Assembly: GCA_948468465.1 (NCBI GenBank)
Contig: CAOKJJ010000016.1
Location: forward strand, 1 to 44,061
DNA from: an uncultured Eubacterium sp.
Lineage (GTDB): Bacteria; Bacillota_A; Clostridia; Lachnospirales; Lachnospiraceae
Length of the DNA: 44,061 nucleotides
Direction: 5' to 3'
Shown piece by piece: positions 43,620 to 44,061 of the stretch. The position numbers and the translations under genes are program-made. Position 1 is the stretch's first letter. Each line of letters opens with the position of its first letter. Under the pieces are notes generated by a model that did not search any database, was not told the DNA's origin, and saw nothing but the letters and a program-made list of their open reading frames with translations.

Positions 43620-43959
43620 TCATAATCTCCGCTACAGATTTCATAATCCTGACGTACATCGAATAATTGTCCGCTTCTTTTTTGCCTGATTTCAGTTCCT
43701 GTTTTGCAGGTTCATATAAATCCAATACTGTATCTGATGGATGCGCCACACCCCAGAGCAGTTCGTCTGCTCCTGTATCCAATGCCACACAAATATTCGT
43801 AAATGTCTCTAAACTCATAATTCTGGTCCCTCGTTCTATATGGCCGAGAAACGACATACTGATACTACATTTTTTTGCAAGCTCATCCTGCGACCAGCCT
43901 TTTACTTTCCTCACCTGGCGAATTCGCATGCCTATCTTGACATAATCCAGTTCTCTCAT
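43609..43959 (-). CDS. XRE-family transcriptional regulator of the polysaccharide operon
   Basis: A 116-aa DNA-binding protein. The HTH (about 10-64) reads IRQVRKVKGWSQDELAKKCSISMSFLGHIERGTR, a typical Cro/CI-type helix-turn-helix, followed by SLETFTNICVALD. The C-terminal half (AKQELKSGKKEADNY) is likely for oligomerisation. The start at 43959 (ATG) has GGAGG 5 nt upstream; an earlier in-frame TTG at 43971 is less likely. As first gene of the long polysaccharide transcript, with a palindromic site just upstream of it, it probably autoregulates the operon. The effector signal is unknown. Confidence 0.92.
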   Translation of the reverse strand: MRELDYVKIGMRIRQVRKVKGWSQDELAKKCSISMSFLGHIERGTRIMSLETFTNICVALDTGADELLWGVAHPSDTVLDLYEPAKQELKSGKKEADNYSMYVRIMKSVAEIMNEA

Positions 43960-43979
43960 AGCTTCCTCCAATCTGCACC

Positions 43980-43997
43980 TTGTACAAATCTGTACAA
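43980..43997 (-). promoter_or_regulatory. Perfect palindrome, putative operator of the XRE regulator
   Basis: TTGTACA (43980-43986) and TGTACAA (43991-43997) form a 7-bp inverted repeat with a 4-nt spacer, ending 21 nt before the regulator ATG. A candidate -35 TTGAAA (minus strand, 44005-44010) lies just upstream, which would place the -10 region on the palindrome, though I see no good -10 hexamer. XRE regulators bind short palindromes of this size, so autoregulation is likely. Confidence 0.6.
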
Positions 43998-44061
43998 CAC
44001 CCTATTTCAAGGTATGTTGCTTATGATCGTACCATATGTCCGCATAACTTTTTATATAGAA

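Overview
The window looks like a chromosomal segment from a Gram-positive, low-to-moderate GC anaerobe of the class Clostridia, most likely Lachnospiraceae. The grounds are gene content, GGAGG-type ribosome binding sites, many GTG/TTG starts, and a surface-polysaccharide locus of Clostridia type. No rRNA, tRNA, transposase or CRISPR array was seen. All genes except one small gene at the left edge lie on the minus strand, so transcription runs from high to low coordinates.

Reading with transcription: (1) 43959-34140 opens with an XRE-type regulator whose upstream region carries a perfect 7-4-7 palindrome. It is followed by five glycosyltransferases, a rare YidC/Oxa1 + CDP-glycerol glycerophosphotransferase fusion, a small membrane protein and a signal peptidase I. 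(2) 34127-19643 is a visibly more A/T-rich, about 14.5 kb cassette. It encodes an O-antigen/teichoic-type ABC exporter (permease with an extra N-terminal domain, ATPase with a C-terminal domain), a methyltransferase with a coiled-coil tail, a GT2-GT4 fusion, an alkaline-phosphatase-superfamily membrane enzyme, a small anchored protein, and a Dlt-like acylation set (SGNH, FkbH-like, acyl carrier protein, MBOAT). The cassette is bracketed by about 100-bp direct repeats; the outer copy is a broken 3' remnant of the signal peptidase gene. The FkbH-like gene contains a G9 tract, a candidate contingency locus. (3) 19456-17078 holds a class V aminotransferase, a DUF2284 cysteine-rich protein and a LicC-like nucleotidyltransferase, closed by a strong terminator.

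(4) 16951-9325 is the most striking part: a candidate anti-phage defence operon with its own consensus promoter. The first protein is SIR2-STAND(NTPase)-TPR, interrupted near its end by a -1 frameshift at a T5G4 run. The second is a SIR2-like protein with both catalytic positions replaced (Asn to Cys, His to Tyr), no P-loop, and C-terminal repeats resembling those of the first. This looks like a paired NADase sensor plus pseudoenzyme partner that I cannot match exactly to a named system.

(5) 9310-4417 is a response regulator/histidine kinase/ABC ATPase/two-FtsX permease module of the antimicrobial-peptide-sensing kind, with a possible regulated internal promoter. (6) 4296-378 is a three-gene glycosyltransferase operon. 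(7) A small plus-strand gene of unknown function with its own promoter and terminator lies at 75-266. A roughly 35-nt hairpin sequence occurs twice (4380-4420 and 12584-12614), each time at the 3' end of a gene in the same orientation.
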